From positions 3,997,681 through 4,061,680 of the forward strand of contig NZ_JANFMV010000001.1 in the NCBI RefSeq assembly GCF_024385575.1: a stretch of 64,000 bases of DNA, given 5' to 3'. A program made the translations under genes and the position numbers. Below are positions 25,228 through 34,074 of this stretch, one piece after another. The notes beneath the pieces were generated by a model. That model made no database searches, had not been told where the DNA came from, and saw nothing but the letters and a program-made list of their open reading frames with translations. The stretch's first letter is position 1. Each line of letters begins with the position of its first letter. The stretch comes from Rhizobium sp. NRK18 (GTDB lineage: Bacteria; Pseudomonadota; Alphaproteobacteria; Rhizobiales; Rhizobiaceae).

Positions 25228-26337
25228 ATGCCATTGGGCAAGCATATACGCGACGAAGTCCGGGCACTGACACCGTACAATGCCGGGCTGACGATCGAGG
25301 AAGTGATGGCGGCCTATCAGCCCGCAAGCATCGCCAAGCTCGGCTCCAACGAAAACCCCTTCGGGCCGTCGCCGAAGGCCGTTCAGGCGATGAACGCTCT
25401 CGGCTCGTCGATTGCGCTCTATCCCGACCCTCTGGCCCGCAGTGTCGGCACCGCACTGGCCGAAAAGCTTGGCGTCGACCCGCAGACGATTATCTTCGGG
25501 AACGGATCCGAAGACCTGATCGGCGCCGTGTGCCGGGCTGTGCTGAACCCCGGCGATGTCGTGGCGACGCTTTATCCCTCGTTCCCGCTTCACGAGGACT
25601 ACGCGACGACGATGGGGGCGACGGTCGAGCGGATCGTCATCGGCGACGACTTCGCCATTCCGCTCGACGACCTCATCGCAGCCGCCAATCGCGCCAAGAT
25701 GCTGATCTTCTCGAACCCGATGAACCCGGTCGGCGCCTGGCTAGGCACCGAGGCGTTTCGCAGGCTGACAGCATCCTTGTCGAAGGACACCTTGCTGGTC
25801 GTCGATGAAGCCTATTTCGAATATGCGGCGCTCGAAGACGACTTCCCGTCGGCGCTCGAGGCGCTCAAGGGCTCCGAGCTCAACTGGCTTGTCCTCAGAA
25901 CCCTCTCGAAGGCCTATGGTCTGGCGGGTTTGCGGATCGGCTACGGCATTACCAGCAGCCCTGACTTCAAGTCCTATCTCGACAGGGTCCGCACGCCGTT
26001 TAACGTCAATGCGGCCGCCCAGGCTGCCGCACTCGCCGCCATCGCCGACGAAGATCATGTGCAGGCCGGGGTGCGCTACATCCGCTCCGAGCGGGAAAGG
26101 CTGGCCCGGATATTGACGGATGAAGGCCTGAAGGTCGCCCCGTCGGCCGGCAATTTTCTCTTCGTCGACACCGGCCAGCCCTCCGATGCCGTCGCCACCG
26201 CGCTTTTGAGAAGCGGCACCATCGTCAAACCCTGGCGTCAGGAAGGCTTCCGCCACTTCATCCGGGTCAGCATCGGCAAGGCGGAGGACAACGACAAGTT
26301 CGTCGCGGATTTCCTTGCCTTCATGCGAAAGACATGA
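25228..26337 (+). CDS. HisC-like class I/II aminotransferase
   Basis: 369 residues, fold type I PLP enzyme close to histidinol-phosphate aminotransferase. KLGSNENPFGPSPKA (about 36-50) is the HisC N-terminal signature, and the PLP lysine is in TLSKAYGLAGLRIGYG (about residue 227). It has a clear ribosome site (GGGAG). No histidine-biosynthesis gene is near; it sits behind an amino-acid importer and a HutC-like regulator, so a catabolic transamination of the imported amino acid (aromatic or imidazole) is more likely than biosynthesis. This is inferred from context. Confidence 0.75.
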   Translation: MPLGKHIRDEVRALTPYNAGLTIEEVMAAYQPASIAKLGSNENPFGPSPKAVQAMNALGSSIALYPDPLARSVGTALAEKLGVDPQTIIFGNGSEDLIGAVCRAVLNPGDVVATLYPSFPLHEDYATTMGATVERIVIGDDFAIPLDDLIAAANRAKMLIFSNPMNPVGAWLGTEAFRRLTASLSKDTLLVVDEAYFEYAALEDDFPSALEALKGSELNWLVLRTLSKAYGLAGLRIGYGITSSPDFKSYLDRVRTPFNVNAAAQAAALAAIADEDHVQAGVRYIRSERERLARILTDEGLKVAPSAGNFLFVDTGQPSDAVATALLRSGTIVKPWRQEGFRHFIRVSIGKAEDNDKFVADFLAFMRKT

Positions 26338-26352
26338 CGACACAGGCGCAGT

Positions 26353-26381
26353 CGATGCCACCGGGATCTCCGCTGGCATCG
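26353..26381. terminator. Stem-loop between convergent genes
   Basis: Perfect 8-bp stem CGATGCCA / TGGCATCG with a 13-base loop in the 75-base gap between the aminotransferase and allophanate hydrolase stops. No T-run follows on either strand, so terminator function is only likely by position. Confidence 0.35.
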
Positions 26382-26412
26382 ATCGCGTAATGCACGCCAC
26401 AGGCCGGCACGA

Positions 26413-28218
26413 TTAACCGCGCAGTTCCTTGATATACGCCCGCCAGCCGCCAAGTTCGGTGATCTCGCGGGCGCCCGAAACCGCATGGGCTTCGCAGAGA
26501 AAGCCGGAGACCTGCGATCCGTCATCGAGCGTAAGCTTGCCGATGCCGAGCGGCGCCGGGATATTGGCCACGAACCTGCCGAAGCCAGCCGGCGGCAGTT
26601 TCCACACCTCGACCTCCAGCCCCTTGCCATCGAAGCCCGGCTCGCGGATCAGGCCCGGTTTCGGCGGCGTGGTGTTCGGCAGGACGAACAGGCGATAGTC
26701 GCCGGCCGTGCGGCAGGACTTGACCAGAGTGCCGCCCGGACCGGTCAGTTCGTGATTGAGCGGCATCCCGGTCAGATGGGCGCCGACGACCACGACGGAA
26801 ATCGTGCCGTCATCCATCGGCTTGACGCGGCTTGCCTCGGGGATCGCGGCCGTCTTGTCCTTGCCCATGCCGGCGGCGAGCGCCCGGTGCATGGCGTCGG
26901 CAAAGGGGCCCAGCGCCCCGTCGGAGAAACCGGGGCCGATCAGCGTGACGCCGGACGGCAGATGGCCGGCCGGATCGAAGCCGGCGGGAATGGCAATGCC
27001 GGCATAGCCGAAGAGATTGGCGAAGTTGGTGTAGCGGCCGAAGTGACCGTTCCTGGCGATCGGATCGGCCAGCATCTCCTCGACGCTGTAAGTCGTCGGC
27101 GACGTCGGCAGCATCAGCACGTCGACCTTGCTCCACTCGACCTTGGCCTTCTGCCGCAGGGCCTCGAGCTTGTACCTGCCCTCGAATGCCGCCACGGCGT
27201 CGTAGGCTTTGGCGCCTTCGATGATGCTCCGCACCGTCGGATCAAAATCATCGGCATTGGTCGCGATGAAATCCTTGACCGCCGCCAGCCGTTCGGCCAC
27301 CCACGGCCCGTTATAAAGAAGCTCGGCCGCCTCGCGGAACGGCGCATAGTCGAAGGGAACGATGGTGGCGCCGAGCGACTTCGCCCTTTCGATGGCGGCG
27401 TCGTAGAGCGCTTCATAGGCCTTATTGCCGTAGAATTCGCGCTCGGCGCCGTCGAGAACGCCGATCCGCAGGCCGGACGCCGGCAGGCCGACCGGGACGG
27501 CCTCGGCCGAGAACGGATCGGCGGCGTCATAGCCCTCCATGATCCGGCGCACGACAATGCCGTCGCCGACCGTCGCGGCGAAGACGGTCACGACGTCGAC
27601 ACTGCGGCAGGCAGGAATGACGCCGGTGTTCGGCACGAGACCCGGCGTCGGCTTGATGCCGACGAGATTGTTGAAAGCGGCGGGTACGCGACCCGAACCG
27701 GCCGTATCCGTCCCGAGCGAAAAGGCGACCAGCCCCGAGGCCATGGCAATGGCGGAGCCGGAACTCGAGCCACCCGAGACATAGGCCTTGTCGAACACGC
27801 AACGCGGCGCGCCATAAGGCGAGCGCGTGCCGTTGAGGCCGGTTGCGAACTGATCGAGATTGGTCTTGCCGACCACCAGCGCGCCGGCCGCCTTCAGCCG
27901 GGCGATCAGGGTCGCATCGGCTTCGGGGCTGTATTCGTAGGCCGGGCAAGCCGCCGTTGTCGGCAGCCCGGCGACGTCGATATTGTCCTTCACCGCGAAG
28001 GGAATACCCCACAGCGGCAGCGAGTTCGCCTCCGGCGCGCGCGCCATCAGCTCCTTGGCGGCAGAACGAAGCATGTCGTCCGGCGCACGGGTGATGAAGA
28101 TCGCCGGGTCGTCGGAGGCATTGCAGCGGGCGATCACCTCTTCGACGAGATCGAGCGGCGTCATTCCCTTGGCGTAGGCGTCGCGAATGGATGAAAGGTC
28201 GAGAATTTCGGGCAGCAT
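26413..28218 (-). CDS. atzF: Allophanate hydrolase (AtzF-like)
   Basis: 601 residues: amidase-signature domain (about 1-440) and the C-terminal AtzF/DUR1 domain (about 470-600; GTLVKSCRTAGDYRLFVLP). The Ser-cisSer-Lys triad is readable: K77 in FAVKDN, the cis-Ser in GGSSSGSA (149-156) and nucleophile S175 in DTAGSGRVPA. It splits allophanate into CO2 and ammonia. Last gene of the guanidine operon, ATG overlapping the carboxylase stop (TGATG). Allophanate would come from the deiminated product of the carboxylase. Confidence 0.9.
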   Translation of the reverse strand: MLPEILDLSSIRDAYAKGMTPLDLVEEVIARCNASDDPAIFITRAPDDMLRSAAKELMARAPEANSLPLWGIPFAVKDNIDVAGLPTTAACPAYEYSPEADATLIARLKAAGALVVGKTNLDQFATGLNGTRSPYGAPRCVFDKAYVSGGSSSGSAIAMASGLVAFSLGTDTAGSGRVPAAFNNLVGIKPTPGLVPNTGVIPACRSVDVVTVFAATVGDGIVVRRIMEGYDAADPFSAEAVPVGLPASGLRIGVLDGAEREFYGNKAYEALYDAAIERAKSLGATIVPFDYAPFREAAELLYNGPWVAERLAAVKDFIATNADDFDPTVRSIIEGAKAYDAVAAFEGRYKLEALRQKAKVEWSKVDVLMLPTSPTTYSVEEMLADPIARNGHFGRYTNFANLFGYAGIAIPAGFDPAGHLPSGVTLIGPGFSDGALGPFADAMHRALAAGMGKDKTAAIPEASRVKPMDDGTISVVVVGAHLTGMPLNHELTGPGGTLVKSCRTAGDYRLFVLPNTTPPKPGLIREPGFDGKGLEVEVWKLPPAGFGRFVANIPAPLGIGKLTLDDGSQVSGFLCEAHAVSGAREITELGGWRAYIKELRG

Positions 28219-31200
28219 CAGATGTCCTCAAGCACGGCCAGCACATCGCCGGCTCTTACGTTTCGCCCGGCTCCGGCGCGCAGTTCCTTCACGCGGCCGG
28301 CAGCATGGGCAGTGATGGTGATTTCCATTTTCATGGATTCGATTATGGCGAGCGTATCCCCCGCCGCAACGGTCTGGCCCTCCTCGACGAGAACCTTCCA
28401 GACATTGCCGGGCACCGCGCTCTCGACGCCGAAGCATCCCTCCGGAATATCCCCGCCGGCATGGTGGCCGGGGCCTTCGTCGACGGTGAAACTGTCGAGC
28501 CCCTGCTCCTTCCAGCGCCGCCGCTCGGCCTCGAAGGCCGCCTGCTGGCTTGCCTTGAAGGTGGCGATGGACGCGGCATTCGCCGCAATGCCGGCCTCGT
28601 AGTCCGCATAGGAGAATTCGCCGTCTTCCACACGGATCGGGTAACCGCCATGCGGGAAGGCGGCGCGCGCCTCCGTCAGTTCGGCATGGCTTACCGGGAA
28701 GAAGCGGACCTGATCGAAGAAATCGAGAAGCCATGGCTTGCCGTGACCGAAGACCGGCGTCTGGCGCCAGGTGTTCCACATCTGGATGGTGCGGCCGAAC
28801 AGCTGGTAGCCGCCGGGGCCCTCCATGCCGTAGATGCACATATAGGCGCCGCCGATGCCAACCGCGTTTTCCGGCGTCCATGTGCGAGCCGGATTATACT
28901 TGGTCGTCACCAGCCGATGGCGCGGATCGAGCGGAGTCGCCACCGGCGCGCCGAGATAGACGTCGCCGAGCCCCATCACCAGATAGCTGGCATCGAAGAT
29001 GGTCTGCTTGACCGCCTCCTCGTCCGAAAGCCCGTTTATCCGGCGAATGAACTCGATGTTGGACGGGCACCATGGTGCATTCGGCCGAACCAGTTCCTGA
29101 TACTTGCGCATCGCCAGTTCGGCATCCGGATCGTTCCAGGAAAGCGGCAGCCAGACCGTGCGGCTCGGAACCTTGACCGCGTTGATCGACGGCAGCGAGG
29201 CTTCGATTTCGCCGAGCAGACCGACAAGGCGCGATCGCGTCAACGCCGTGCCGTGATAATGGACCTGCAGCGAGCGGATGCCCGGCGTCAGGTCGACGAG
29301 TCCCGGCACTTTCTCGTCCTGCAGGGCCTGCATCAGCAGATGGGCGCGCAATCTGAGGCCGATCGAAAGCTGCATCGGTCCGTATTCGACCAGCAGGTTG
29401 TCATCACCCTGCCGGCGGTAGACGACCGGCACCTCGCCTTCGTCACTGCCGCCAATGATCGGCGAGCCTGCCGTCTCGCCGAGCCCGATGACCGTTGGGC
29501 CGGCCAGCGCGTCGTCAGGGCGGTGCACCGCATGAAAGCGGATCCTGTCGCCCGGCTTGAACTGGCCCATTTTCCACTGCTCGTCTCGGGCAATGACCGC
29601 CGGGCAGACGAATCCGCCGAGGCTCGGCCCGTCGGGGCCGAGGATGATCGGCATGTCGCCGGTGAAGTCGATCGCGCCGATGGCATAGGGATTGTCGTGC
29701 AGGTTGGAGGGATGAAGGCCCGCCTCGCCGCCATCTTCGCGCGCCCATTTCGGTGCCGGCCCCATCAGCCGGACGCCCGTGCGCGCCGAGTTGAAATGCA
29801 CTTCGTATTCGGTCGAAAACAGTGTCTCGATGTCTTCCTCGAGGAAGAAATCCGGCGCCCCGTGCGGACCGTAGAGGACGCCCACCTGCCATTCCCGCGT
29901 CAGCGGCGCCGGCTTGCCGGCAGGCGTGACGTCGGTTTGCGAAGCGCGTGCGAGCCTGAGCACATGGCCGGCCTTCAGCGTGCCGGTGGCATTGCCGCCG
30001 AACTGACCCAGACCGAAGGTTGCGCGCGAACCTAGGACGACCGGAGCGGCGAAGCCACCGGCGACGGCCAGATAGGCGCGCTGGCCGGGGCCGTCGATCG
30101 TTCCGATAATGAGCGTCTGGCCGGCCTTAACCGACAACGCCGTATCATGCGGCACCGGCTCGCCATCGAGCTTCATCGGCATGCGCGCGCCGGCAAGGGC
30201 TATCGTGACGTCGGAGAAGAATTTCAGCACGGGACCGGAAACCGTCAGCTCCAGCGCTGCCGTCTCGTCATGATTGCCGACGAGACGGTTGGCGTGGCGG
30301 AAGGAATAGTCGTCCATCGGGCCGGACGGCGGCACGCCGACATGCCAGAGGCCGAGACGACCGGGCAGTTCCTGAAGGCTCGACTGCGCGCCGGGAGCGA
30401 TCACCTCGATCACGTCCGGCACGAAGCCGAAATCCTTCAGCGCCGTCGTGGCGACATCACCTTTTCGGAAGAGGTCAGAGGTCGCAATCGCCTTCAGATA
30501 GTCGAGGTTGGTCTCGATGCCGCAAAGGGACGTGCCGTCGAGCGCCTTTTCCAGTGCAGCGATCGCCGATGCACGGTCGTCTCCCGAAACGATCAGCTTG
30601 GCGAGCATCGGGTCGTAATAGGGCGTGACCTCCGTCCCGGTCTCGATCCAGCCATCGACGCGCACATCGGCCGGAAAGACGACCTCCGTCAGGAGCCCGG
30701 CGCTCGGCCGGAAATCCGCATGCGGCATTTCCGCATAGACGCGCGCCTCGATGGCCGCACCTCGCGGCGTCAGGGTCTCGTTTCCAGCCAGCACGTCTTC
30801 ATCGGCCGCCTGGCGGATCATCCACTCGACGAGATCGATGCCAAAGACGGTTTCCGTCACCGGATGCTCGACCTGCAGGCGTGTATTGACTTCGAGAAAG
30901 TAGAACTCCTCGCGGGCCGGATCGTAGATGAACTCCACCGTCCCGGCGGAGGCGTAGGCAACCTTTTCGCCGAGCGAGATTGCCGCCGCGTGCAGACGGC
31001 TGCGGACCGCGTCGGACAATCCCGGCGCCGGCGTCTCCTCGACCACCTTCTGGTTTCGCCGCTGCAGCGAGCAGTCGCGCTCGCCGAGCGCGATCACCCT
31101 GCCTTTGCCGTCGCCGAAGATCTGCACCTCGACATGGCGGGCCTTTGAAACGAAGCGCTCCAGATAGACGCGGGCGTCGCCGAAACTCGAACGCGCCGTG

Positions 31201-31754
31201 CGCTGGACGCTCTCGAAAGCCGCCTTGAGGCTCGCCGCATCGGCGCAGAGCTGCATGCCGATGCCGCCGCCGCCGGCAGTCGACTTCAGCATGACCGGAT
31301 AGCCGATCGCCTCGGCGGCTTCCAGGGCCGCATCGGCGCTGTCGAGCAGATCCGATCCGGGCAACAGCGGCACGCCGCTTGCCTTGGCAAGTTCGCGCGC
31401 CGTGTGCTTCAGCCCGAAAGCCGAGATGTTTTCAGGCTTCGGGCCGATGAAGGCGATACCCTCCGCCTTCAGCCGCTCGGCAAAGCCGATATTCTCCGAC
31501 AGGAAGCCGTAGCCGGGATGCACGGCCTCCGCCCCCGTCGCCTTGCAGGCGGCGACGACGGCATCGACGTCAAGATAGCTTTCAGCCGCCGGCGCGGGTC
31601 CCAGGCGAACGGCTTCGTTGGCCATCAGCACGGCCTTCGAGAAGCGATCGGCGTCCGAATAGACGGCGACCGAGGCAATCCCGAGCCTCTTCAGCGTACG
31701 GATGATCCTGACCGCGATCTCGCCGCGGTTGGCAATGAGCACCTTTTTGAACAT
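28218..31754 (-). CDS. Guanidine carboxylase, biotin-dependent (urea-carboxylase-like)
   Basis: 1178 residues: biotin carboxylase half (about 1-450; VHPGYGFLSENIGFAE; the ATP-grasp glycine loop TAGGGGIGMQ), KipA/KipI-like carboxyltransferase region (about 470-1050; WHVGVPPSGPMDDYS), and C-terminal biotinyl domain with the acceptor K1142 in ESMKMEI. By family it would be called urea carboxylase. The guanidine-I riboswitch, the two DUF1989 proteins and the absence of urease-type genes indicate guanidine carboxylase, which makes carboxyguanidine from guanidine, bicarbonate and ATP (described for Pseudomonas syringae and others). The urea and guanidine enzymes reportedly differ by an Asn/Asp in the carboxyltransferase domain; I cannot place that residue without an alignment. 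Confidence 0.85.
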   Translation of the reverse strand: MFKKVLIANRGEIAVRIIRTLKRLGIASVAVYSDADRFSKAVLMANEAVRLGPAPAAESYLDVDAVVAACKATGAEAVHPGYGFLSENIGFAERLKAEGIAFIGPKPENISAFGLKHTARELAKASGVPLLPGSDLLDSADAALEAAEAIGYPVMLKSTAGGGGIGMQLCADAASLKAAFESVQRTARSSFGDARVYLERFVSKARHVEVQIFGDGKGRVIALGERDCSLQRRNQKVVEETPAPGLSDAVRSRLHAAAISLGEKVAYASAGTVEFIYDPAREEFYFLEVNTRLQVEHPVTETVFGIDLVEWMIRQAADEDVLAGNETLTPRGAAIEARVYAEMPHADFRPSAGLLTEVVFPADVRVDGWIETGTEVTPYYDPMLAKLIVSGDDRASAIAALEKALDGTSLCGIETNLDYLKAIATSDLFRKGDVATTALKDFGFVPDVIEVIAPGAQSSLQELPGRLGLWHVGVPPSGPMDDYSFRHANRLVGNHDETAALELTVSGPVLKFFSDVTIALAGARMPMKLDGEPVPHDTALSVKAGQTLIIGTIDGPGQRAYLAVAGGFAAPVVLGSRATFGLGQFGGNATGTLKAGHVLRLARASQTDVTPAGKPAPLTREWQVGVLYGPHGAPDFFLEEDIETLFSTEYEVHFNSARTGVRLMGPAPKWAREDGGEAGLHPSNLHDNPYAIGAIDFTGDMPIILGPDGPSLGGFVCPAVIARDEQWKMGQFKPGDRIRFHAVHRPDDALAGPTVIGLGETAGSPIIGGSDEGEVPVVYRRQGDDNLLVEYGPMQLSIGLRLRAHLLMQALQDEKVPGLVDLTPGIRSLQVHYHGTALTRSRLVGLLGEIEASLPSINAVKVPSRTVWLPLSWNDPDAELAMRKYQELVRPNAPWCPSNIEFIRRINGLSDEEAVKQTIFDASYLVMGLGDVYLGAPVATPLDPRHRLVTTKYNPARTWTPENAVGIGGAYMCIYGMEGPGGYQLFGRTIQMWNTWRQTPVFGHGKPWLLDFFDQVRFFPVSHAELTEARAAFPHGGYPIRVEDGEFSYADYEAGIAANAASIATFKASQQAAFEAERRRWKEQGLDSFTVDEGPGHHAGGDIPEGCFGVESAVPGNVWKVLVEEGQTVAAGDTLAIIESMKMEITITAHAAGRVKELRAGAGRNVRAGDVLAVLEDI

Positions 31755-31757
31755 GGC

Positions 31758-32408
31758 TCAGGCCTCATCGTCCCAGACGAGGACGCGGATCGGTGTCGGA
31801 TCGAAGCCGTTGCAGGGATTGTTGATCTGCGGGCAGTTGGAGATGACGAGAAGCACGTCCATCTCCGCCTTCAACTCCACATAATCGCCGGGCGCGGAAA
31901 TGCCGTCGACGATGGTCATCTTCCCGTCCGGCTCGATCGGCACGTTCATGAAGAAGTTGATGTTGGGGGCGACGTCGCGCTTGCTCATCCCGTGCTTCGA
32001 CACTTCGATGACAAAGTTGTCGCGGCAGGCATGCAGGTACTTCGTGCCATGCCCGAAACGCACGGTATTGCTCTCGCAGGAGCAGGCGCCTGCGGACGTG
32101 TCGTGGCGGCCGCAGCTGTCGGCGGTCATGATCGCCATCAACCGGCCTTCGCTCGACATGATCTTCGTGCCGGTCGTGATGTAGGCCGCGCCCTGCTCGC
32201 GCATGGTCTCCTGGTTGGAATAGCGCTCGGAGAAATCGGTCGCGTTATAAAACAGCGTATCGACGGCCTGCTGGCCGTAGCTGTCCTCGATGCGCAGGAC
32301 CTGTCCCTTTTTCACGAAGGTCGAAAACGGTGCTTCGGCCGGAATGTAATGGTCCTGAACAGCATTCTCGGGCGTGCGGGCGGGTGATGTTGCAACAAAA
32401 TCGGTCAT
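31758..32408 (-). CDS. DUF1989 protein, smaller subunit of carboxyguanidine deiminase (UAAP/CgdAB type)
   Basis: 216 residues of the DUF1989 (urea carboxylase-associated) family. A metal-site-like stretch is seen in DSCGRHDTSAGACSC, with later SNCPQINNPCNG. Its start is the ATG at 32408; an open frame upstream covers the neighbour gene. Lies three bases before the carboxylase gene and 11 bases after its larger paralogue. In guanidine-degrading bacteria the pair forms carboxyguanidine deiminase (CgdA and CgdB), releasing ammonia to give allophanate. I am unsure which letter fits which subunit, so no symbol is given. Confidence 0.82.
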   Translation of the reverse strand: MTDFVATSPARTPENAVQDHYIPAEAPFSTFVKKGQVLRIEDSYGQQAVDTLFYNATDFSERYSNQETMREQGAAYITTGTKIMSSEGRLMAIMTADSCGRHDTSAGACSCESNTVRFGHGTKYLHACRDNFVIEVSKHGMSKRDVAPNINFFMNVPIEPDGKMTIVDGISAPGDYVELKAEMDVLLVISNCPQINNPCNGFDPTPIRVLVWDDEA

Positions 32409-32419
32409 GATGTCCTCCC

Positions 32420-33247
32420 TCAGGCTTCCGAAAAGGCGTTGTTCTCGAAGCCGCGAACGGCTTCGGCGGTTGCCGTTCGGCAGAGGTCGTCCGCCGCCGG
32501 CTCGCTTGCGGCAATGCGGGTCACGCTCACCGGATTCGGGGCATAGGCCGGGTTCGGATCGAGGGGATGCGGGCAATTGGAGAAGACAATGGTCATGTCC
32601 ATCTCCGCACGAAGCTCGACATAGTCGGCCCCGTTCAGAAGCTCCGGCTTCCAGACGAACCGGCCGTCGCTGTCCACCCGAACCGGCGCAAAAAGCGCAA
32701 GCGCCGCGGGAATATCGCGCTTGTCGAGGCCGAGCTTCGTCGTGGCGATGATGAAGTTGTCGCGCGTGTTGCGCATCGCCTGGCTGTTGGCGGTCGCATA
32801 TTTCTTCGCATTGGAGCTGGCGGTGGAGCCGCCCATCAGGCAGTCATGAGCGCCGGACGTGTCCTCTACGATCGAGAACATCACCTTGCCCATGTCGGAG
32901 AAGATCACCCTGCCCTTGCCAAGCCCGGTGGTCCACTGCAGCTTCACCGTATCGGGCAGGTTCAGCCTTTCGGACGGGTCGGCGGCATTCCAGGCAACGA
33001 GCGAAAGCGTCGAGAAGCCGTCTTCGAGGCTGACGCGCAGCACCTCGTTCTTCTTCACCTTCGTCGACCAGTACCAGCCGCCGGGAATGACCTCGCGGTG
33101 GACGATCCTGTCGGCGGCGATGGTCGGCGCCGGCAACGGGCTTTTGCCCGGCAGTGCCTTCGGGGCGAATTCCAGCCCCTTCTTCTGATGCTCTTCATAG
33201 CGCGCGCGGTTGGCGGCGATTTCTTCCGGAGAACGTCTGATGTGCAC
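32420..33247 (-). CDS. DUF1989 protein, larger subunit of carboxyguanidine deiminase (UAAP/CgdAB type)
   Basis: 275 residues, paralogue of the next gene with a longer N terminus (RRSPEEIAANRARYEEHQKK, about 4-23). Shared features: DTSGAHDCLMGGS aligning with the HDTSAG site of the partner, RDNFIIATTKLGLDKRDIP and FSNCPHPLDPNP. The partner has extra cysteines at the metal site, so catalysis may reside mainly there or at the interface. Begins the enzyme half of the guanidine operon, after twin GC-rich hairpins. Confidence 0.82.
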   Translation of the reverse strand: MHIRRSPEEIAANRARYEEHQKKGLEFAPKALPGKSPLPAPTIAADRIVHREVIPGGWYWSTKVKKNEVLRVSLEDGFSTLSLVAWNAADPSERLNLPDTVKLQWTTGLGKGRVIFSDMGKVMFSIVEDTSGAHDCLMGGSTASSNAKKYATANSQAMRNTRDNFIIATTKLGLDKRDIPAALALFAPVRVDSDGRFVWKPELLNGADYVELRAEMDMTIVFSNCPHPLDPNPAYAPNPVSVTRIAASEPAADDLCRTATAEAVRGFENNAFSEA

Positions 33248-33273
33248 GGTTCTTCTCCTTCGTCGTTACGTTG

Positions 33274-33321
33274 GCCGGGCCGTCCCGGCTAGTGGCCTTC
33301 CGTGACCGGGCCGTCCCGGTC
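33274..33321 (-). promoter_or_regulatory. Twin GC-rich hairpins at the transporter/enzyme junction
   Basis: Two near-identical hairpins with the same CCGT loop: GCCGGG / CCCGGC (33274-33289), ending on the ATPase stop codon, and GACCGGG / CCCGGTC (33304-33321) inside the last codons of the ATPase gene. They separate importer genes from enzyme genes in the guanidine operon and may tune mRNA decay between the two halves. Confidence 0.5.
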
Positions 33322-34074
33322 AGGCCGAATGAGAGATGCCTGGCCGGCCTTGCGCGGCGGCCAGATCGCGATGTCGCGGGTAATCGTCGCGCCGTAGCGG
33401 AGCTTTTCCTCCGGCCGGTCGCGCAGACGCTCGAAGGCGACGACCCGGGTCGCAAGCGTGAAGGCTTCGCGCATGTCGTGCGTGACCATCACCACCGTCA
33501 TCGGGTTCTCGTGCCAGAGCCGCTTCATCAGCTGATGGATCTCGGCGCGGATACCGGGATCGAGCGCCCCGAAGGGTTCGTCAAGCAACAGCACCTTCGG
33601 CTTCATGATGAGGGCCTGGGCGAGCGCCAGACGCTGCTGCATGCCGCCCGACAGCTGTGCCGGATACTTGTCCTCGGCATGGCCGAGGCCGACTTCGGCG
33701 ACCATGGCCCGCGCCTCGTCGATCGCCGCCCGGCGCGCCGCGCCAAACAGCCTCGCGGTCGCGCCGGCCGCCGTCATCTCCTTGCCGATCAGCACGTTGC
33801 CGAGGACGGTGAGGTGCGGAAAGACCGAATAGCGCTGGAACACGACGCCACGGTCCGGTCCCGGTTCGGGCGGCAAGGGCTCGCCGTCCATCAGGATGGT
33901 GCCGCGCGTCTGGCGCTCCTGGCCGAGCAGCATGCGGAGAAAAGTGGTTTTGCCACAGCCCGACGGGCCGACGAGCGCAACGAAGGCGCGGGATTCGATC
34001 TCGATGGAAACGTCTTCCAGAACGATCTGGTCGCCATATTCCTTCCAGACCTTGTCGATGACCAGCCGGCTCAT
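33289..34074 (-). CDS. NitT/TauT-family ABC ATPase of the guanidine operon
   Basis: 261 residues. Walker A GPSGCGKTTFLRML, signature LSGGMQQRLALAQAL, Walker B VLLLDEPFGALDPG and switch VVMVTHDMREA are intact. SsuB/TauB/NrtD class. ATG overlaps the permease stop (ATGA). C terminus ends in a short charged tail (RPDRDGPVTEGH) encoded partly by a hairpin. Energises the importer that presumably takes up guanidine or a guanidine-yielding compound. Confidence 0.88.
   Translation of the reverse strand: MSRLVIDKVWKEYGDQIVLEDVSIEIESRAFVALVGPSGCGKTTFLRMLLGQERQTRGTILMDGEPLPPEPGPDRGVVFQRYSVFPHLTVLGNVLIGKEMTAAGATARLFGAARRAAIDEARAMVAEVGLGHAEDKYPAQLSGGMQQRLALAQALIMKPKVLLLDEPFGALDPGIRAEIHQLMKRLWHENPMTVVMVTHDMREAFTLATRVVAFERLRDRPEEKLRYGATITRDIAIWPPRKAGQASLIRPDRDGPVTEGH

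Noticed and set aside
26485..28194. 569-codon open frame antisense to the allophanate hydrolase
   Set aside because: Arg/Gly/Asp-rich shadow; the amidase-signature triad is on the minus strand.
26413..31754. Reading the carboxylase and allophanate hydrolase as a urea amidolyase
   Set aside because: The upstream aptamer is guanidine-I class and DUF1989 deiminase genes are present, so guanidine fits better than urea.
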